A stretch of DNA of 64,000 nt from Pseudomonas migulae (GCF_024169315.1 NZ_JALJWR010000001.1:1323501-1387500); one strand, 5' to 3'; shown: positions 52,850 through 62,600, counted from the first letter of the stretch. Notes: generated by a model not told the origin, from the letters alone. Numbers and translations are program-made.

Positions 52850-54463
52850 TCAAAGCCGAAACCGATCCACCGACTGCGACAGCTTCCCCGCCAACGCCGA
52901 CAAATCATCCGTGGTCGAAGCCGTCTGGCCAATGACCTTGCTGTTGCCTTCCGACATGCCCGCAATCACCTCCACCTGATGCGCGATTTCATTGCTGGCC
53001 AGGCTCTGCTCGCCGATCGTGCGGGAGATGTCGTTCACCAGTTGCGTGGTGTTCAACGTGGCCTCGAGGATTTCACGGATGGCGCGTTCGACGTCGGCGG
53101 TCACTGCCATGCCTTTATCGACCTGGGCCACGCCCGCCTCCATGCTGGTGACTGCCTCGCGGGTACTTTGCTGGATGCGCGCGACCATGGTGGCGATTTC
53201 CTGGGTGGAGGCGCTGGTGCGTCCCGCCAGGCTGCGGACTTCGTCGGCCACCACGGCAAAGCCGCGGCCCTGCTCACCGGCACGCGCGGCCTCGATGGCA
53301 GCGTTCAGCGCCAGCAGGTTGGTTTGATCGGCGATGCCCTTGATCACCTGAATGATGCTGAAAATGCCCTCGGATTCCTTGTCCAGCGTGCGGATGACCT
53401 GAGCCGACTGCTGCGCCGAACGGGCAATCCCGTCCATGTCGTTGACCACCTGATGGATCACCCGGCCGCCATCCTTGGCCAATGCCTCGGCCTGGTTGGC
53501 CATGTTCAGCGCACGTTCGGCGTGGCGGGTGATGTCCTCGATGCTCGCGGTCATTTCGCTCGCGGCGGCGGCCATGGTGCTGGCGGCGGCGCTCTGCTGC
53601 TGGCTGCTGTCGGCGACTTCGTGGCAACCAATGCTCAACTGCTCGCTCATGCCACTGACGCCATGGGCGTTGCTGCGCACGACTTCGATCATGCCACGCA
53701 AATCACGCTGCATGGTCGCGAGGCTGCGGATCAGCGCGCTGGCTTCATCCTGACGGGTCGGCTCGGCAATCGCCTCGCTCAAGTTGCCGTGAGCGATGCT
53801 CTCGGCAATTCGGCTGGCAGTCTGCAACGGCCCCATGATGCTCAGAATCACCCAACGTCCCTGGACAAGCAGCAGCAACAGGCTGGCGGCAAGCACGATG
53901 CCCAGCGTGAGATTGGCGTCGCTGATGGCCTGCTGAGTGCCCGCGCTGGTCTGTTGAGTGTTGCTCTCGATCAGCTCGCTGAGGGCGGCCATCTGGTCTT
54001 CCAGTTGGCTGAATGCGGTGTTGAACGTGCCCAGTTCTTTTTGCGCGGCCTCCGGATTGTTCAGGGCCTGCCCGACAATGCGCTCGGCGGCGCTGATGTA
54101 CGTATCGAGGCTGGGTTTGATCTGGTTGAGGCCGGCCTTGAGGGTGTCGTTGACCGGCAGCTTGAGGTTTTCACCCAGCACCTCACGAAAGCGCGACGCG
54201 TGTTCCTCAATGGAACTGCGCACGTCGGCAGGGGTGCTGGTGCTTTTGCCCAGCCCGACCAGCATCGCCGACAGCACATCGGCGCGTAACGCATCGTGCA
54301 TCATGTCGGCCTCGAGGTGATTGCGCAGCGCGGCCATGCTGACCTCGTTGTCGTTCACCGCGGTCGCCATTTGCGAGTTTCCCAGGTAACTGACCAGGCT
54401 CATGATCAAAGCCGTGAGCAGACCGGTGCCAATCAGCAGGATCAAGCGTAATTTTATCGACAC
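52850..54463 (-). CDS. Methyl-accepting chemotaxis protein
   Basis: The 537-residue receptor starts at GTG 54463 with GGGGA upstream. A first membrane helix (about 7-29) is followed by a periplasmic four-helix sensor of about 155 residues, a second helix ([16 protein letters not shown], about 185-205), a HAMP domain and the long signalling coiled coil with the tip [20 protein letters not shown] and [13 protein letters not shown]. No C-terminal pentapeptide for CheR/CheB tethering is present (ends DRFRL). It passes ligand binding to CheA/CheW. The ligand is unknown and no metabolic operon is directly linked. Confidence 0.95.
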   Translation of the reverse strand: MSIKLRLILLIGTGLLTALIMSLVSYLGNSQMATAVNDNEVSMAALRNHLEADMMHDALRADVLSAMLVGLGKSTSTPADVRSSIEEHASRFREVLGENLKLPVNDTLKAGLNQIKPSLDTYISAAERIVGQALNNPEAAQKELGTFNTAFSQLEDQMAALSELIESNTQQTSAGTQQAISDANLTLGIVLAASLLLLLVQGRWVILSIMGPLQTASRIAESIAHGNLSEAIAEPTRQDEASALIRSLATMQRDLRGMIEVVRSNAHGVSGMSEQLSIGCHEVADSSQQQSAAASTMAAAASEMTASIEDITRHAERALNMANQAEALAKDGGRVIHQVVNDMDGIARSAQQSAQVIRTLDKESEGIFSIIQVIKGIADQTNLLALNAAIEAARAGEQGRGFAVVADEVRSLAGRTSASTQEIATMVARIQQSTREAVTSMEAGVAQVDKGMAVTADVERAIREILEATLNTTQLVNDISRTIGEQSLASNEIAHQVEVIAGMSEGNSKVIGQTASTTDDLSALAGKLSQSVDRFRL

Positions 54464-54680
54464 TCTATGAGTCCCCTGTCAGTTGGCTACAGCCATTCGC
54501 GAATGGCTTCTGAACAGGCTATCGACTGCGGCAGGGGGGAATTGAAGGCTATTTCGATCCGCTGGTGCTTTTGCGACATGCGGTCATCGTCGGCGCTTTT
54601 GGCGTTTTGCCGCGAAGGTAAACCAGTAGCAGTCTCCGTTCGTATCGGGGATGTGCGTTGAGCTGCATGATTCGAGTGCG

Positions 54681-55523
54681 TCACAGGTTGGATACCGCTT
54701 GGGCCTTGCCACTCATAAGCATTTGCAGGGTCAGCGCATTGCCCAGCGCAAAGCCACTGGCGGTGTTATCAAAGATGCACCAGCTGACGGCGCCCGCCTG
54801 CTCCGCATTTCGCACCTGCTGCGCCAACAGCTCCAGTCGGTTTTCGTCGTAATCACTGTGATAGATGCGTGGCGAACCGTGCCAGCGCCAGTATTGAATC
54901 CCCGACCAGCCACCCGGTCTGTCGCCACCGGTAATGGGCGATGGGTCGGCGGCCACCCGGCCGACTTTCTGTTCGATCAGCAAGGCCTCCGCGTCCAGCC
55001 AGCTTGCATGCCGGGGTTCAAGCACAACCGGCCCGGCATAACGCTGGCGCAGCGCCGCGAAAAACGCCGAAGCGATGCCCTCCTCGTAAGCCAGCGACGG
55101 CGGCAACTGCACCAGTATGCAACCCAAAGACTCACCCAGCGCGGTGCACTGGGCCAGAAATTCGTCCAGCAACAGCTCACAGCCCTGCAGGCGCTGAATA
55201 TGGGTGATGAACTTGGGCATCTTCACCGAAAAACGGAAGGCGTTCGGGACCGACTGCGCCCAGCGCAAATAGGTCTGCGGGCGATGCGGGCGGTAGAACG
55301 AGCTGTTGATTTCAACGGCCGTCAGTTGCGATGCATACCGCTGCAAGTGCGTGCCATCGGCAGCAAACGATGGCCAGTAATCCCGAGGCAGGTTCCAACC
55401 AGCACAACCGATGTAGATCTGATTCAGCTCGCTCAATAGAGCACCCCCGGCGCCATCGCGGATGAACATCTCCATAACTTCGAGAAAAGCCCGGCCCGCA
55501 AGTTCGTTTTTTCCCCAGCGCAT
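54681..55523 (-). CDS. DUF72 family protein
   Basis: The 280-residue frame opens at ATG 55523, but the first 30 residues are atypical; internal starts at ATG 55475 and 55469, or a TTG just before SELNQIYIG with GGGGGTG upstream, would give the usual DUF72 N-terminus. The TIM-barrel-like family is shown by IYIGCAGWNLP, YASQLTAVEINSSFYRPH, FRFSVKMPKFITHIQRL, LVQLPPSL, and the C-terminal WCIFDNTASGFALGNA. Function of the family is not established. It lies apart from the chemoreceptor gene and diverges from the NTF2-like gene. Confidence 0.85.
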   Translation of the reverse strand: MRWGKNELAGRAFLEVMEMFIRDGAGGALLSELNQIYIGCAGWNLPRDYWPSFAADGTHLQRYASQLTAVEINSSFYRPHRPQTYLRWAQSVPNAFRFSVKMPKFITHIQRLQGCELLLDEFLAQCTALGESLGCILVQLPPSLAYEEGIASAFFAALRQRYAGPVVLEPRHASWLDAEALLIEQKVGRVAADPSPITGGDRPGGWSGIQYWRWHGSPRIYHSDYDENRLELLAQQVRNAEQAGAVSWCIFDNTASGFALGNALTLQMLMSGKAQAVSNL

Positions 55524-55597
55524 GCTAGGTTGTACGACGACTGATGAATGCTACTTAAATCCATCACTCGATCACCCACAACAACAAGGAAACACCC

Positions 55598-56029
55598 ATG
55601 AAAAAAATGAAAGTGCTGATTGGTTTTCTGTGCCTGTTCAGTGGCTACGTCGCGGCCACCCCGTCCTCCGCTGAGAAAGACGTGGCGCAGGCCGTCGACC
55701 ACCTGACCCAAGCGATGTTGAAAAAGAACATTCCCGAACTGAACGCTCTGACCGCCGAGAACCTGACCTACGGGCATTCCAGCGGGAAGATCCAGAACAA
55801 ACAGGAATACATCGCCGACATCGAAACCGGCCGAAGCGCCTTCAAGACCCTGGAGATGCAAAACCAGACCATCACCCTGTCCGGTGACGTTGCCTTGGTT
55901 CGCAACCATTTCTCTGCACAGGCATTGAAAGGCACGGAAGTGATTCCAACCGAAATCGAAAACTTCCAGATCTGGCAGAAACAGAAAGGTCACTGGCTGC
56001 TGGTTGGACGCCAGGCGTTCAAGTTCTGA
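55598..56029 (+). CDS. Exported NTF2-like (DUF4440) protein
   Basis: The 143-residue protein starts at ATG 55598 with AAGGAA upstream. MKKMKVLIGFLCLFSGYVAA is a signal peptide with cleavage near ATPS. The mature 120 residues form one SnoaL/NTF2-like domain (VAQAVDHLTQAMLKKNIPEL, LTAENLTYGHSSGK, WQKQKGHWLLVGRQAFKF). Such small cone-shaped domains bind ligands or act as ketosteroid-isomerase-like enzymes; here there is no proof of either. A monocistronic gene, with a possible terminator after it. Confidence 0.85.
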   Translation: MKKMKVLIGFLCLFSGYVAATPSSAEKDVAQAVDHLTQAMLKKNIPELNALTAENLTYGHSSGKIQNKQEYIADIETGRSAFKTLEMQNQTITLSGDVALVRNHFSAQALKGTEVIPTEIENFQIWQKQKGHWLLVGRQAFKF

Positions 56030-56044
56030 TGGTGATGTGATGAC

Positions 56045-56078
56045 GGGGATGGGGTATGCGGAGCCCTGTCCCCTTTTA
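56045..56078 (+). terminator. Possible terminator after the NTF2-like gene
   Basis: GGGGA at 56045-56049 pairs with TCCCC at 56069-56073, extended by an inner GGG/CCC, and is followed by TTTTAT. The stem has mismatches. Confidence 0.45.
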
Positions 56079-56235
56079 TATCAATCATGAACAGCATGCT
56101 GCCTCCGTACGGAGCCTGAATCCTTTGGAACAGACGATAGATTAAAAGCGCCCGGTGACAGGCCGAACGCGTGTGTTTCACTCCACTGGCGAGAACGCTA
56201 GAGTGTCGCAACTCTCCCGGACAACGTGGACGCCA

Positions 56236-57177
56236 ATGGATTACCAAACGCCTGAGCCTCAAGCCATCTGCAACCCGATTACCAGCAGCGCGATTTTTAT
56301 CGTGGCAACCCTGGCGCCTGGCAGTGACGCTGCCGGAAAAGTCCGGGCCTGGTGCGCCGATGTCGCGGCCCTGACACGATCGGTTGGCAAACGCGTTCCC
56401 TCCGGTAATTTGTCGTGTGTCTGCGGTTTCGGGTCCACAGCGTGGGACACCTTGTTCGGCAACCCGCGTCCGGCCTCACTGCATGCCTTTCGCGAGTTTG
56501 GCGTAGAGGGTCGCCGCGCCGTGGCAACGCCGGGCGATATTTTGCTGCACATCCGTGCAGACCAGATGGACCTCTGCTTCGAACTGGCGACGCAGTTGAT
56601 GTCATCGCTTGGAGAGGCGGTTTCGGTCGTCGATGAAGTCCAGGGTTTTCGCTATTTCGATATGCGCAGCATCATCGGTTTCGTAGATGGCACCGAAAAC
56701 CCGGTCGGTCGCAAGGCGGTCGACTTCACGCTGGTGGGCAACGAAGATCCGTCGTTCGCCGCAGGCAGTTATGTGCTGGTGCAAAAGTACCTGCACAACA
56801 TGACGGCCTGGAACGCATTGTCCGTCGAGGCTCAGGAACGGGTTATCGGGCGCACCAAACTGTCCGACATCGAACTCGATGACGCAGTCAAGCCGACCTC
56901 CTCGCACAGCGCCCTGACGACAATTACCGAAGACGGGCAGGAAGTGAAAATCCTGCGCGACAACATGCCCTTCGGTCGCCCGGGCGCCGGTGAGTTCGGC
57001 ACGTATTTCATCGGCTATGCGCGCTCACCCGCCCCCCTTGAGCTGATGCTCGAAAACATGTTTGTCGGCAGACCCGCGGGCAACTACGACCGTTTGCTCG
57101 ATTTCAGCACGGCGGTCACCGGAGGCCTGTTCTTCGTTCCTTCAGCAGACCTGCTGGAAGAACTGGCGGATCGTTGA
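56236..57177 (+). CDS. Dye-decolorizing (DyP-type) heme peroxidase, YfeX-like
   Basis: The 313-residue peroxidase starts at ATG 56236 (GTGGA upstream); the longer frame to 56155 is not supported. Its hallmark GFVDGTENP (the GxxDG motif with the distal aspartate) follows RYFDMRSII. The heme face continues with LRDNMPFGRPGAGEFG, which holds the distal arginine position, and the proximal histidine is probably in SSHSAL. No signal peptide: a cytoplasmic YfeX/B-type enzyme using hydrogen peroxide on porphyrins or dyes. It is 103 bases upstream of an iron-starvation sigma factor gene in the same direction, but has its own terminatorless spacer with a Fur-like site, so cotranscription is doubtful. 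Confidence 0.93.
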   Translation: MDYQTPEPQAICNPITSSAIFIVATLAPGSDAAGKVRAWCADVAALTRSVGKRVPSGNLSCVCGFGSTAWDTLFGNPRPASLHAFREFGVEGRRAVATPGDILLHIRADQMDLCFELATQLMSSLGEAVSVVDEVQGFRYFDMRSIIGFVDGTENPVGRKAVDFTLVGNEDPSFAAGSYVLVQKYLHNMTAWNALSVEAQERVIGRTKLSDIELDDAVKPTSSHSALTTITEDGQEVKILRDNMPFGRPGAGEFGTYFIGYARSPAPLELMLENMFVGRPAGNYDRLLDFSTAVTGGLFFVPSADLLEELADR

Positions 57178-57244
57178 ACCAGGAAGTGCCCGCGCCCTTG
57201 GCAAAGTCAGAGATTGCAGTGGCCATCATCTCAAAGGTAGTATT

Positions 57245-57263
57245 GAGAACGATTCACACTAAC
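57245..57263. promoter_or_regulatory. Possible Fur box upstream of the ECF sigma factor
   Basis: GAGAACGATTCACACTAAC matches the 19-base Fur consensus GATAATGATAATCATTATC in 12 positions, in the usual range for Pseudomonas sites. It ends 17 bases before the start of the sigma-factor gene. Confidence 0.45.
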
Positions 57264-57280
57264 ATCTGGAAAACCAACCG

Positions 57281-57787
57281 GTGCAACTTCCTCCAACCAG
57301 CAAGCTGGGCTTCTTTTTCAGCGACCATCATCGCTGGCTGCTGCAGCATATCCAGCGGCGCCTGCGCAATCACGCGGACGCTGAGGACACCGCCGCCGAT
57401 ACGTTTTGCCAGATGCTGACGGCCCGGGTAGACCCGGACACCATCGAACAGCCACGCGCGTACCTCTCGACCATTGCCCGACGGCTGATCTTTGACCGTC
57501 ATCGCCGGCGCAAGCTGGAACTGGCCTACCTCGAACGCCTTTCCACGCTGCCCGAATCCTTCGCCCCTTCCCCGGAAGAGCAATTGCAGTTGATCGAAGC
57601 CCTGGTTGCCATCGACCGGGCGCTCGACGGCTTGCCAATGGTCGTCAAGGCCACGTTCCTCTACAGCCAGCTGGACGGTCTGAGCTACGTGGCGATTGCG
57701 CAAAAACTGGGGCTTTCGGAGCGTACGGTCAGCCGTTACATGAAACAGGCACTGTGTCAGTGCTACCTGAGCGAGTTGGCGCCATGA
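57281..57787 (+). CDS. ECF sigma factor, FecI type
   Basis: The 168-residue sigma factor begins at GTG 57281 (GGAAAA upstream). Region 2 is seen from FFSDHHRWLLQHIQRRL to DAEDTAADTFCQML with the RAYLSTIARRLIFDRHRRR segment (region 2.4 to linker), and region 4 is VAIDRALDGLPMVVKATFLY to LGLSERTVSRYMKQALCQCY. It overlaps the FecR-like gene by ATGA. Together with the TonB receptor downstream it forms a cell-surface signalling set that switches on ferric-siderophore uptake when the receptor is loaded. The Fur-like box suggests iron-starvation control. Confidence 0.93.
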   Translation: MQLPPTSKLGFFFSDHHRWLLQHIQRRLRNHADAEDTAADTFCQMLTARVDPDTIEQPRAYLSTIARRLIFDRHRRRKLELAYLERLSTLPESFAPSPEEQLQLIEALVAIDRALDGLPMVVKATFLYSQLDGLSYVAIAQKLGLSERTVSRYMKQALCQCYLSELAP

Positions 57788-58752
57788 GCGCGCCGCGCCT
57801 CGATCCGGTCAGCGAGCAGGCCATCGACTGGATGGTAAGCCTTCGTGCCGGCAAGCCCGATGCCGCACTTCAAGAACGGTTCAACGCATGGCTGGCGATA
57901 GATCCCGCAAACGCCCGGGCCTGGGCGAATTTGCAGGAACGTCTCGGGGCTTCCTTCAACACGATTCGTGCGCTGGATCGGCGTCTGCCCGGTCAGGCCG
58001 ACGAAGCGCGGCAACTGCTGCTGCAACCCCGCGGTTCACGCCGCGATGCGTTGCGCGTGATCGCGGGTCTGGGCCTGCTGGGTGGCGGCGCATGGCTGGG
58101 TGTTCGCAGCCCGCTGGGTGACTCGCTGCTGGCGGATCTGCACACCGTCCGCGGCCAGCGCCAGGACTTCACGCTGACCGACGGCAGCCGCCTCAGCCTG
58201 AATGCCAACAGCGCGGTGGATCTGCGCTTCGATGACCAGCAAAGGCTGGTGATTCTGCGCCATGGCGAGCTGGTGATTCAGGTCGCAGCCGACCCCAAGC
58301 GTCCGCTGCGCGTGCGCACCGCCCAGGGTGAAATACGTGCACTGGGCACGCGATTCCTGGTGGCTCAGGAACACGACGCGACTCGCGTCGTGGTGCTGCA
58401 ACATTCGGTCGAAACCCGTCTGTTCGACGGCACGACGCTTGACCTGCAGGAAGGTCAATCGGCCTTGCTGTATGCAGGGAAGATTGCACCTGTGGCGGGC
58501 GATCAGCGTCATCGCGCCGATTGGCTCAGCGGCCGATTGAATGTGCTGGACGATCCACTGGAGCAGGTGGTCGACGCGCTACGTCCTTACAGCCGGGGTT
58601 TTGTCCGCGTGGCGCCCGAGGTTCGCGGCTTGCGTGTCCAGGGCGTATTCCCGTTGAACGATCCGGATCGGGTGTTCACAGCACTGGCGGAAACCCTGCC
58701 GATTCGCGTGGATCGCTACAGCCCATGGCTAACGCTGATTCGTGCGAAATAG
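57784..58752 (+). CDS. FecR family anti-sigma regulator
   Basis: The 322-residue protein starts at ATG 57784, overlapping the sigma-factor stop. The N-terminal DUF4880 helix (SEQAIDWMVSLRAGKPD to FNAWLAIDPANARAW) binds the sigma factor in the cytoplasm. One membrane segment follows (ALRVIAGLGLLGGGAWLGV, about 87-105). The periplasmic FecR domain has DGSRLSLNANSAVDLRFD and FLV-type strands and ends in a DUF4974/STN-like part (LDDPLEQVVDALRPYSRGFV) that contacts the receptor's signalling domain. It transmits the siderophore signal across the inner membrane. Confidence 0.94.
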   Translation: MSAPRLDPVSEQAIDWMVSLRAGKPDAALQERFNAWLAIDPANARAWANLQERLGASFNTIRALDRRLPGQADEARQLLLQPRGSRRDALRVIAGLGLLGGGAWLGVRSPLGDSLLADLHTVRGQRQDFTLTDGSRLSLNANSAVDLRFDDQQRLVILRHGELVIQVAADPKRPLRVRTAQGEIRALGTRFLVAQEHDATRVVVLQHSVETRLFDGTTLDLQEGQSALLYAGKIAPVAGDQRHRADWLSGRLNVLDDPLEQVVDALRPYSRGFVRVAPEVRGLRVQGVFPLNDPDRVFTALAETLPIRVDRYSPWLTLIRAK

Positions 58753-58854
58753 TCCCGCTGGAAGGTTTTTTTTGCAAATCGCTCTCATTCGTGTCCGGTT
58801 TTCATTTCTCGTCCCACCTATCTCCTGACACTTCCACATTTTCAGGAGAACGCT

Positions 58855-61290
58855 GTGTTCAACCCATGGCCCCACGCCCTTTCCGCCGCTGTCGCCCTGG
58901 CAACCCTGGTAAGCCCTGCCCTGTCGCAGGCGCAAGACCTGACGTTCAACCTGCCGGCCGGCCCACTCGCCAGCACGTTGAATGCCATCGCCAGCCAGAG
59001 CGGCCATATCGTTTCATTGGAGCCTTCGCTGGTGCGGGGCAAACAAGCGCCGGCGGTGGTCGGCCAGATGCCCGCGGAACAGGCGATGCAGAAGGCGTTG
59101 GCGGGCAGCGGCCTGCAATTGCGAGTGACCGGCCAAGGTAACTTCAGTGTCGAGCCCGCCCCGGACAACGGCGCAGCGTTGCAACTGGGCGTGACCAGCA
59201 TCGTCGAACGCAGCACCGACGCCACCACCGAAGGCTCAGGCTCCTACGCCGCGCGTGCGGTGACCATCGGCAAGGGCACCCACACCCTCAAGGAAATTCC
59301 GCAGTCGGTCACGGTGATGACCCGCAAGCAAATGGACGATCAGGATATCGTCGACCTCAAGGACGCGGCCAACAAGACCACCGGCCTGGTCGGTGCTCAA
59401 GGCGTCGGCAGAGGCTTGATCCTCAGTTCCCGCGGTTTCCAGATCGATGACTGGCAATACGACGGCGTGCCGATCCCGCGCAACACCTACGCGCTGGGCA
59501 ACTGGGCCACGCAGGACCTGATCTTCTTCGATCGCATGGAAGTGCTGCGTGGCGCGTCCGGTTTGCTGCAAGGCACCGGCAGCCCCGGCGGCGCGGTCAA
59601 CCTAGTGCGCAAACGCGGCCAGGCCGCACCGACCGTGACCCTCACCGGCAAGGCCGGCTCCTGGGATCACTACGGTCTGCAACTGGACGCCGGCGGGCCG
59701 CTGAACCAGGCCGGTACGGTGCGTGGACGCCTGGTGGCCGACCAGGACAACAGCCACTCGTTCGTCGACTCGGAATGGTATGAGACCACCTCACTGTACG
59801 GCGCGCTGGACTTCGACCTGAGCGAGGCCACGACCCTGGGCTTTGCGGTCAGCCAGTCCGACGGCGAATCGCGCTCGAATGTCCGCGGCTTCCCGCGCTA
59901 CGCTGACGGCAAACCCGTCGACCTGCCGCGCAAGACTTACACCGGGGCGAAGTGGAACCATTCGGACATCGATGTCACCACGCTCTACACCGACCTGGAA
60001 CACCGTTTCAATGACGATTGGGCCTTCAAGGTCGGCGCTGTGCGCATGACCGAAACCAACAAGGCAAAGAACCAGCGGGTGCAATCCAGCGGCAGTGGCA
60101 TCAATGCCGATGGCAGCGGCGTGCAATACGCTGACTTCGTGACTGACCTGGACTCAACCAAAGTCGCTCTGGACATGAACCTCAACGGTAAGTTCGAAGC
60201 CTTGTCCATGCAGCAGGAAATCATGGTGGGCGGCAACTACTCCAAGTACACCTCGGATGACAAATTCGCCCGGACCTTCAATAACAGCACCGACAATATC
60301 TTCGACATTGATCACGATCGTCCGGAAATCAGTTACGACGGTTTGCTCAATAGCCCCGGAGGTCGCGGGACACCGAGCAAATATGACATTCGCCAAAAAG
60401 GCCTGTACGGCAGCTGGCGGGTCAAGCCGATCGATCCGATGACCCTGGTGCTCGGCTCGCGCGTCAGCTGGTACGACTACAGCTACAAATCGTGGAGCCA
60501 GGACGCGACCAGCCTCAGCGAGTTTCCTGAAAGCACCAGCAATGAAAACGGCGAAGTGACCCCCTACGCCGGTATCGTCTATGACCTGAGCCGCGAATGG
60601 GCGGTCTATGCCAGCTACACCGACGTGTTCACACCGCAAACCGAACGCGATACCGGCGGCGCGGTCGTTAAACCGATTATCGGTACTAACTACGAAGTGG
60701 GTCTCAAGGGCGAGTTGATGGACGGTCGGGTCAATACGTCCCTGGCCCTGTTCCGTTACGACCAGGAAAACCGAGCCACTCTCGATACCGACGGCGGGCA
60801 AATCTGCGACGGTTGGTACTGCTCGAAGGCCTCCGGCAAAGTACGCAGCCAGGGTCTCGACGCTGAAATCAGCGGCGAAGTGCTGGACGGTCTGCAACTG
60901 TTTGCCGGTTATACCTACAACACCACCAAGTACATCAAGGACCCGGAAAACGAAGGCAAGGTCTTCAGCTGGTGGACGCCGAAACACATGCTGCGCGTCT
61001 GGGGCAACTACCAGTTCAGCGGCGACTGGAACCGTGTCAGCACGGGCCTGGGCTTCGTTGCTCAAACCCACACGATCGGTTACGACCACTCCGTCAACGT
61101 CCCGGGTTACACCGTGTGGAACGCACGTGTCGGCTACCAGCTCACGCCGAAAATCGAACTGGCGATGAATGCCAACAACCTGTTTGACAAGACCTACTTC
61201 GCGGCGGCCTACAACCAGATCAATGGCAACAACAACTACGGTGATCCGCGCAACGTGATGTTCAGCGTGAAATACACGCCGGAGTTCTAA
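58855..61290 (+). CDS. TonB-dependent siderophore receptor with signalling (STN) domain
   Basis: The 811-residue receptor starts at GTG 58855 with AGGAGAA upstream. A signal peptide (cleavage near SQAQ, about residue 25) is followed by the STN domain LTFNLPAGPLASTLNAIASQ (30-105), a TonB-box region, the plug (KEIPQSVTVMTRKQMDDQ, RGFQIDDWQYDGVPIPRN, EVLRGASGLLQGTGSPGG), and a 22-strand barrel ending MFSVKYTPEF with the terminal phenylalanine. The plug style is that of FpvA/FoxA-like ferrisiderophore receptors. The STN domain links it to the FecR/FecI pair upstream. The siderophore is unknown. Confidence 0.95.
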   Translation: MFNPWPHALSAAVALATLVSPALSQAQDLTFNLPAGPLASTLNAIASQSGHIVSLEPSLVRGKQAPAVVGQMPAEQAMQKALAGSGLQLRVTGQGNFSVEPAPDNGAALQLGVTSIVERSTDATTEGSGSYAARAVTIGKGTHTLKEIPQSVTVMTRKQMDDQDIVDLKDAANKTTGLVGAQGVGRGLILSSRGFQIDDWQYDGVPIPRNTYALGNWATQDLIFFDRMEVLRGASGLLQGTGSPGGAVNLVRKRGQAAPTVTLTGKAGSWDHYGLQLDAGGPLNQAGTVRGRLVADQDNSHSFVDSEWYETTSLYGALDFDLSEATTLGFAVSQSDGESRSNVRGFPRYADGKPVDLPRKTYTGAKWNHSDIDVTTLYTDLEHRFNDDWAFKVGAVRMTETNKAKNQRVQSSGSGINADGSGVQYADFVTDLDSTKVALDMNLNGKFEALSMQQEIMVGGNYSKYTSDDKFARTFNNSTDNIFDIDHDRPEISYDGLLNSPGGRGTPSKYDIRQKGLYGSWRVKPIDPMTLVLGSRVSWYDYSYKSWSQDATSLSEFPESTSNENGEVTPYAGIVYDLSREWAVYASYTDVFTPQTERDTGGAVVKPIIGTNYEVGLKGELMDGRVNTSLALFRYDQENRATLDTDGGQICDGWYCSKASGKVRSQGLDAEISGEVLDGLQLFAGYTYNTTKYIKDPENEGKVFSWWTPKHMLRVWGNYQFSGDWNRVSTGLGFVAQTHTIGYDHSVNVPGYTVWNARVGYQLTPKIELAMNANNLFDKTYFAAAYNQINGNNNYGDPRNVMFSVKYTPEF

Positions 61291-61311
61291 TACCGCCGAT
61301 TGTTTCATCAA

Positions 61312-61343
61312 CGCCCTCCCCGTTTGCAAGCGCAGGGAGGGCG
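61312..61343. terminator. Hairpin between the TonB receptor and the convergent hxlR gene
   Basis: CGCCCTCCC (61312-61320) pairs exactly with GGGAGGGCG (61335-61343). No T run follows on either strand, so termination is likely but not certain. Confidence 0.55.
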
Positions 61344-61355
61344 GTTACACCATCC

Positions 61356-61865
61356 TTACGCTTGACTTCGACTCCCCTTGAAAGCCTCACGCCGCGTTTG
61401 CCGTTCTGCGGCGTAGGCTTCGCTCTGCTCACTGATCAGCTCATCCCGACGCAACAGCTCACCGCAATGTTCGCAAAGCGGGCCTAACCCCGCGGGCTCG
61501 CCACAGGTTTTGTGGGTGTACACCACCGCCAGGCCTTCCTCCGGCGACTTGCACCAGGTTTCCCCCCAGGCGCGCAGCGCCAGCACCACCGAGTAAAAGG
61601 CCTGCCCTTTTTCAGTCAGGTGGTATTCGTAGCGTGGCGGGCGTTCGTTGTAGAGACGGCGTTCGACCAGGCCGTCAGCCTCCAGACTCTTCAAGCGTGC
61701 AGCGACCATTTGCGGGGTGCCGCCGGTCTGCGCCTGGATCTCGTCGTACCGATGACTCCCCATGATCAGCTCACGCAGGACCAGCACGGTCCAGCGATCG
61801 CCCACGATCGCCTCGGCCCGGGAAATCGGGCACAGGGTGTCGGGAACAGTGGTATTTATCGACAT
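61356..61865 (-). CDS. HxlR family transcriptional regulator
   Basis: The 169-residue winged-helix regulator has the HxlR pattern: LCPISRAEAIVGDRWTVLVL with the redox- or electrophile-reactive N-terminal cysteine, RYDEIQAQTGGTPQMVAARL, and the wing RRLYNERPPRYEYHLTEKG. A C-terminal extension after residue 110 carries several cysteines (TCGEPAGLGPLCEHCGELL, including CxxC), which could bind metal or sense oxidants. ATG 61865 has GAGG upstream. It is divergent from the isochorismatase-like gene and probably controls it through the palindrome between them. Confidence 0.92.
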   Translation of the reverse strand: MSINTTVPDTLCPISRAEAIVGDRWTVLVLRELIMGSHRYDEIQAQTGGTPQMVAARLKSLEADGLVERRLYNERPPRYEYHLTEKGQAFYSVVLALRAWGETWCKSPEEGLAVVYTHKTCGEPAGLGPLCEHCGELLRRDELISEQSEAYAAERQTRREAFKGSRSQA

Positions 61866-61890
61866 ACGGACTTGCCTCTTTCGCAGTTAC

Positions 61891-61903
61891 TATGATTATC
61901 ATA
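61891..61903. promoter_or_regulatory. Putative HxlR operator palindrome
   Basis: TATGATTATCATA is an exact palindrome around a single central T, and lies 26 bases from the hxlR start and 62 bases from the start of the hydrolase gene. It resembles the GntR-type site ATGATATATCAT but has one base less in the centre. Confidence 0.5.
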
Positions 61904-61965
61904 TCAACAAGATGCCCAGGCAAGTCCCCGGCACCGGTCACTCACTTTTCGTGGAGAACATCGTC

Positions 61966-62595
61966 ATGTCGAACGCCCTTTACCCGCTCAACAGGACCGC
62001 CTACCTGCTGGTCGATCCGTACAACGATTTCCTGTCGGAAAACGGCAAGGTCTTTCCCTTGATCAAGCCGATCGCCGAGCAAGTCGGCCTGCTCGACAAC
62101 CTTCGTACCCTCGACCGCGCAGTGCGTGCCCTCGACATTCCAGTGGTCATCGTACCGCACCATCGCTGGGAACACGGCGACTACGAAGGCTGGGACCATC
62201 CGACGCCGACCCAGTACAAGATCATGCACATGCACCACTTCGCTCGCGGGGAATGGGGTGGCGAATGGCACCCGGATTTCGCGCCGAAGGACGGTGACAT
62301 CGTCGTTCAGGAACATTGGGGCTCCAGCGGTTTTGCCAACACCGACCTCGATTTTCGCCTCAAGCAGAAAGGCATCACCCACGTGATCATCGTGGGCCTG
62401 TTGGCCAACACCTGCATCGAAGCGACTGCCCGCTATGCCTCGGAACTGGGTTACCACGTCACCCTGGTGCGTGATGCGACCGCTGCTTTCCGCCCGGAGA
62501 TGATGCACGCTGCCCACGAGCTGAATGGCCCCACCTTCGCCCACGCTATTGTGACCACAGACGAACTCGTCGCCACCCTGGCACAGCAGGAGTAA
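61966..62595 (+). CDS. Isochorismatase-like cysteine hydrolase
   Basis: The 209-residue protein starts at ATG 61966 (GGAG eleven bases upstream); the longer frame to 61762 is not real. Catalytic Asp is in LLVDPYNDFL, the Lys and cis-peptide region are near FAPKDGDIVVQEHW, and the nucleophile Cys is in IIVGLLANTCIEATAR. The family includes nicotinamidase, N-carbamoylsarcosine amidase and ureidoacrylate/maleamate hydrolases. It is 5 bases before the aldehyde dehydrogenase, so the two act in one pathway, possibly for an amide or aldehyde-bearing compound sensed by the HxlR protein. Confidence 0.9.
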   Translation: MSNALYPLNRTAYLLVDPYNDFLSENGKVFPLIKPIAEQVGLLDNLRTLDRAVRALDIPVVIVPHHRWEHGDYEGWDHPTPTQYKIMHMHHFARGEWGGEWHPDFAPKDGDIVVQEHWGSSGFANTDLDFRLKQKGITHVIIVGLLANTCIEATARYASELGYHVTLVRDATAAFRPEMMHAAHELNGPTFAHAIVTTDELVATLAQQE

Positions 62596-62600
62596 CGCCG

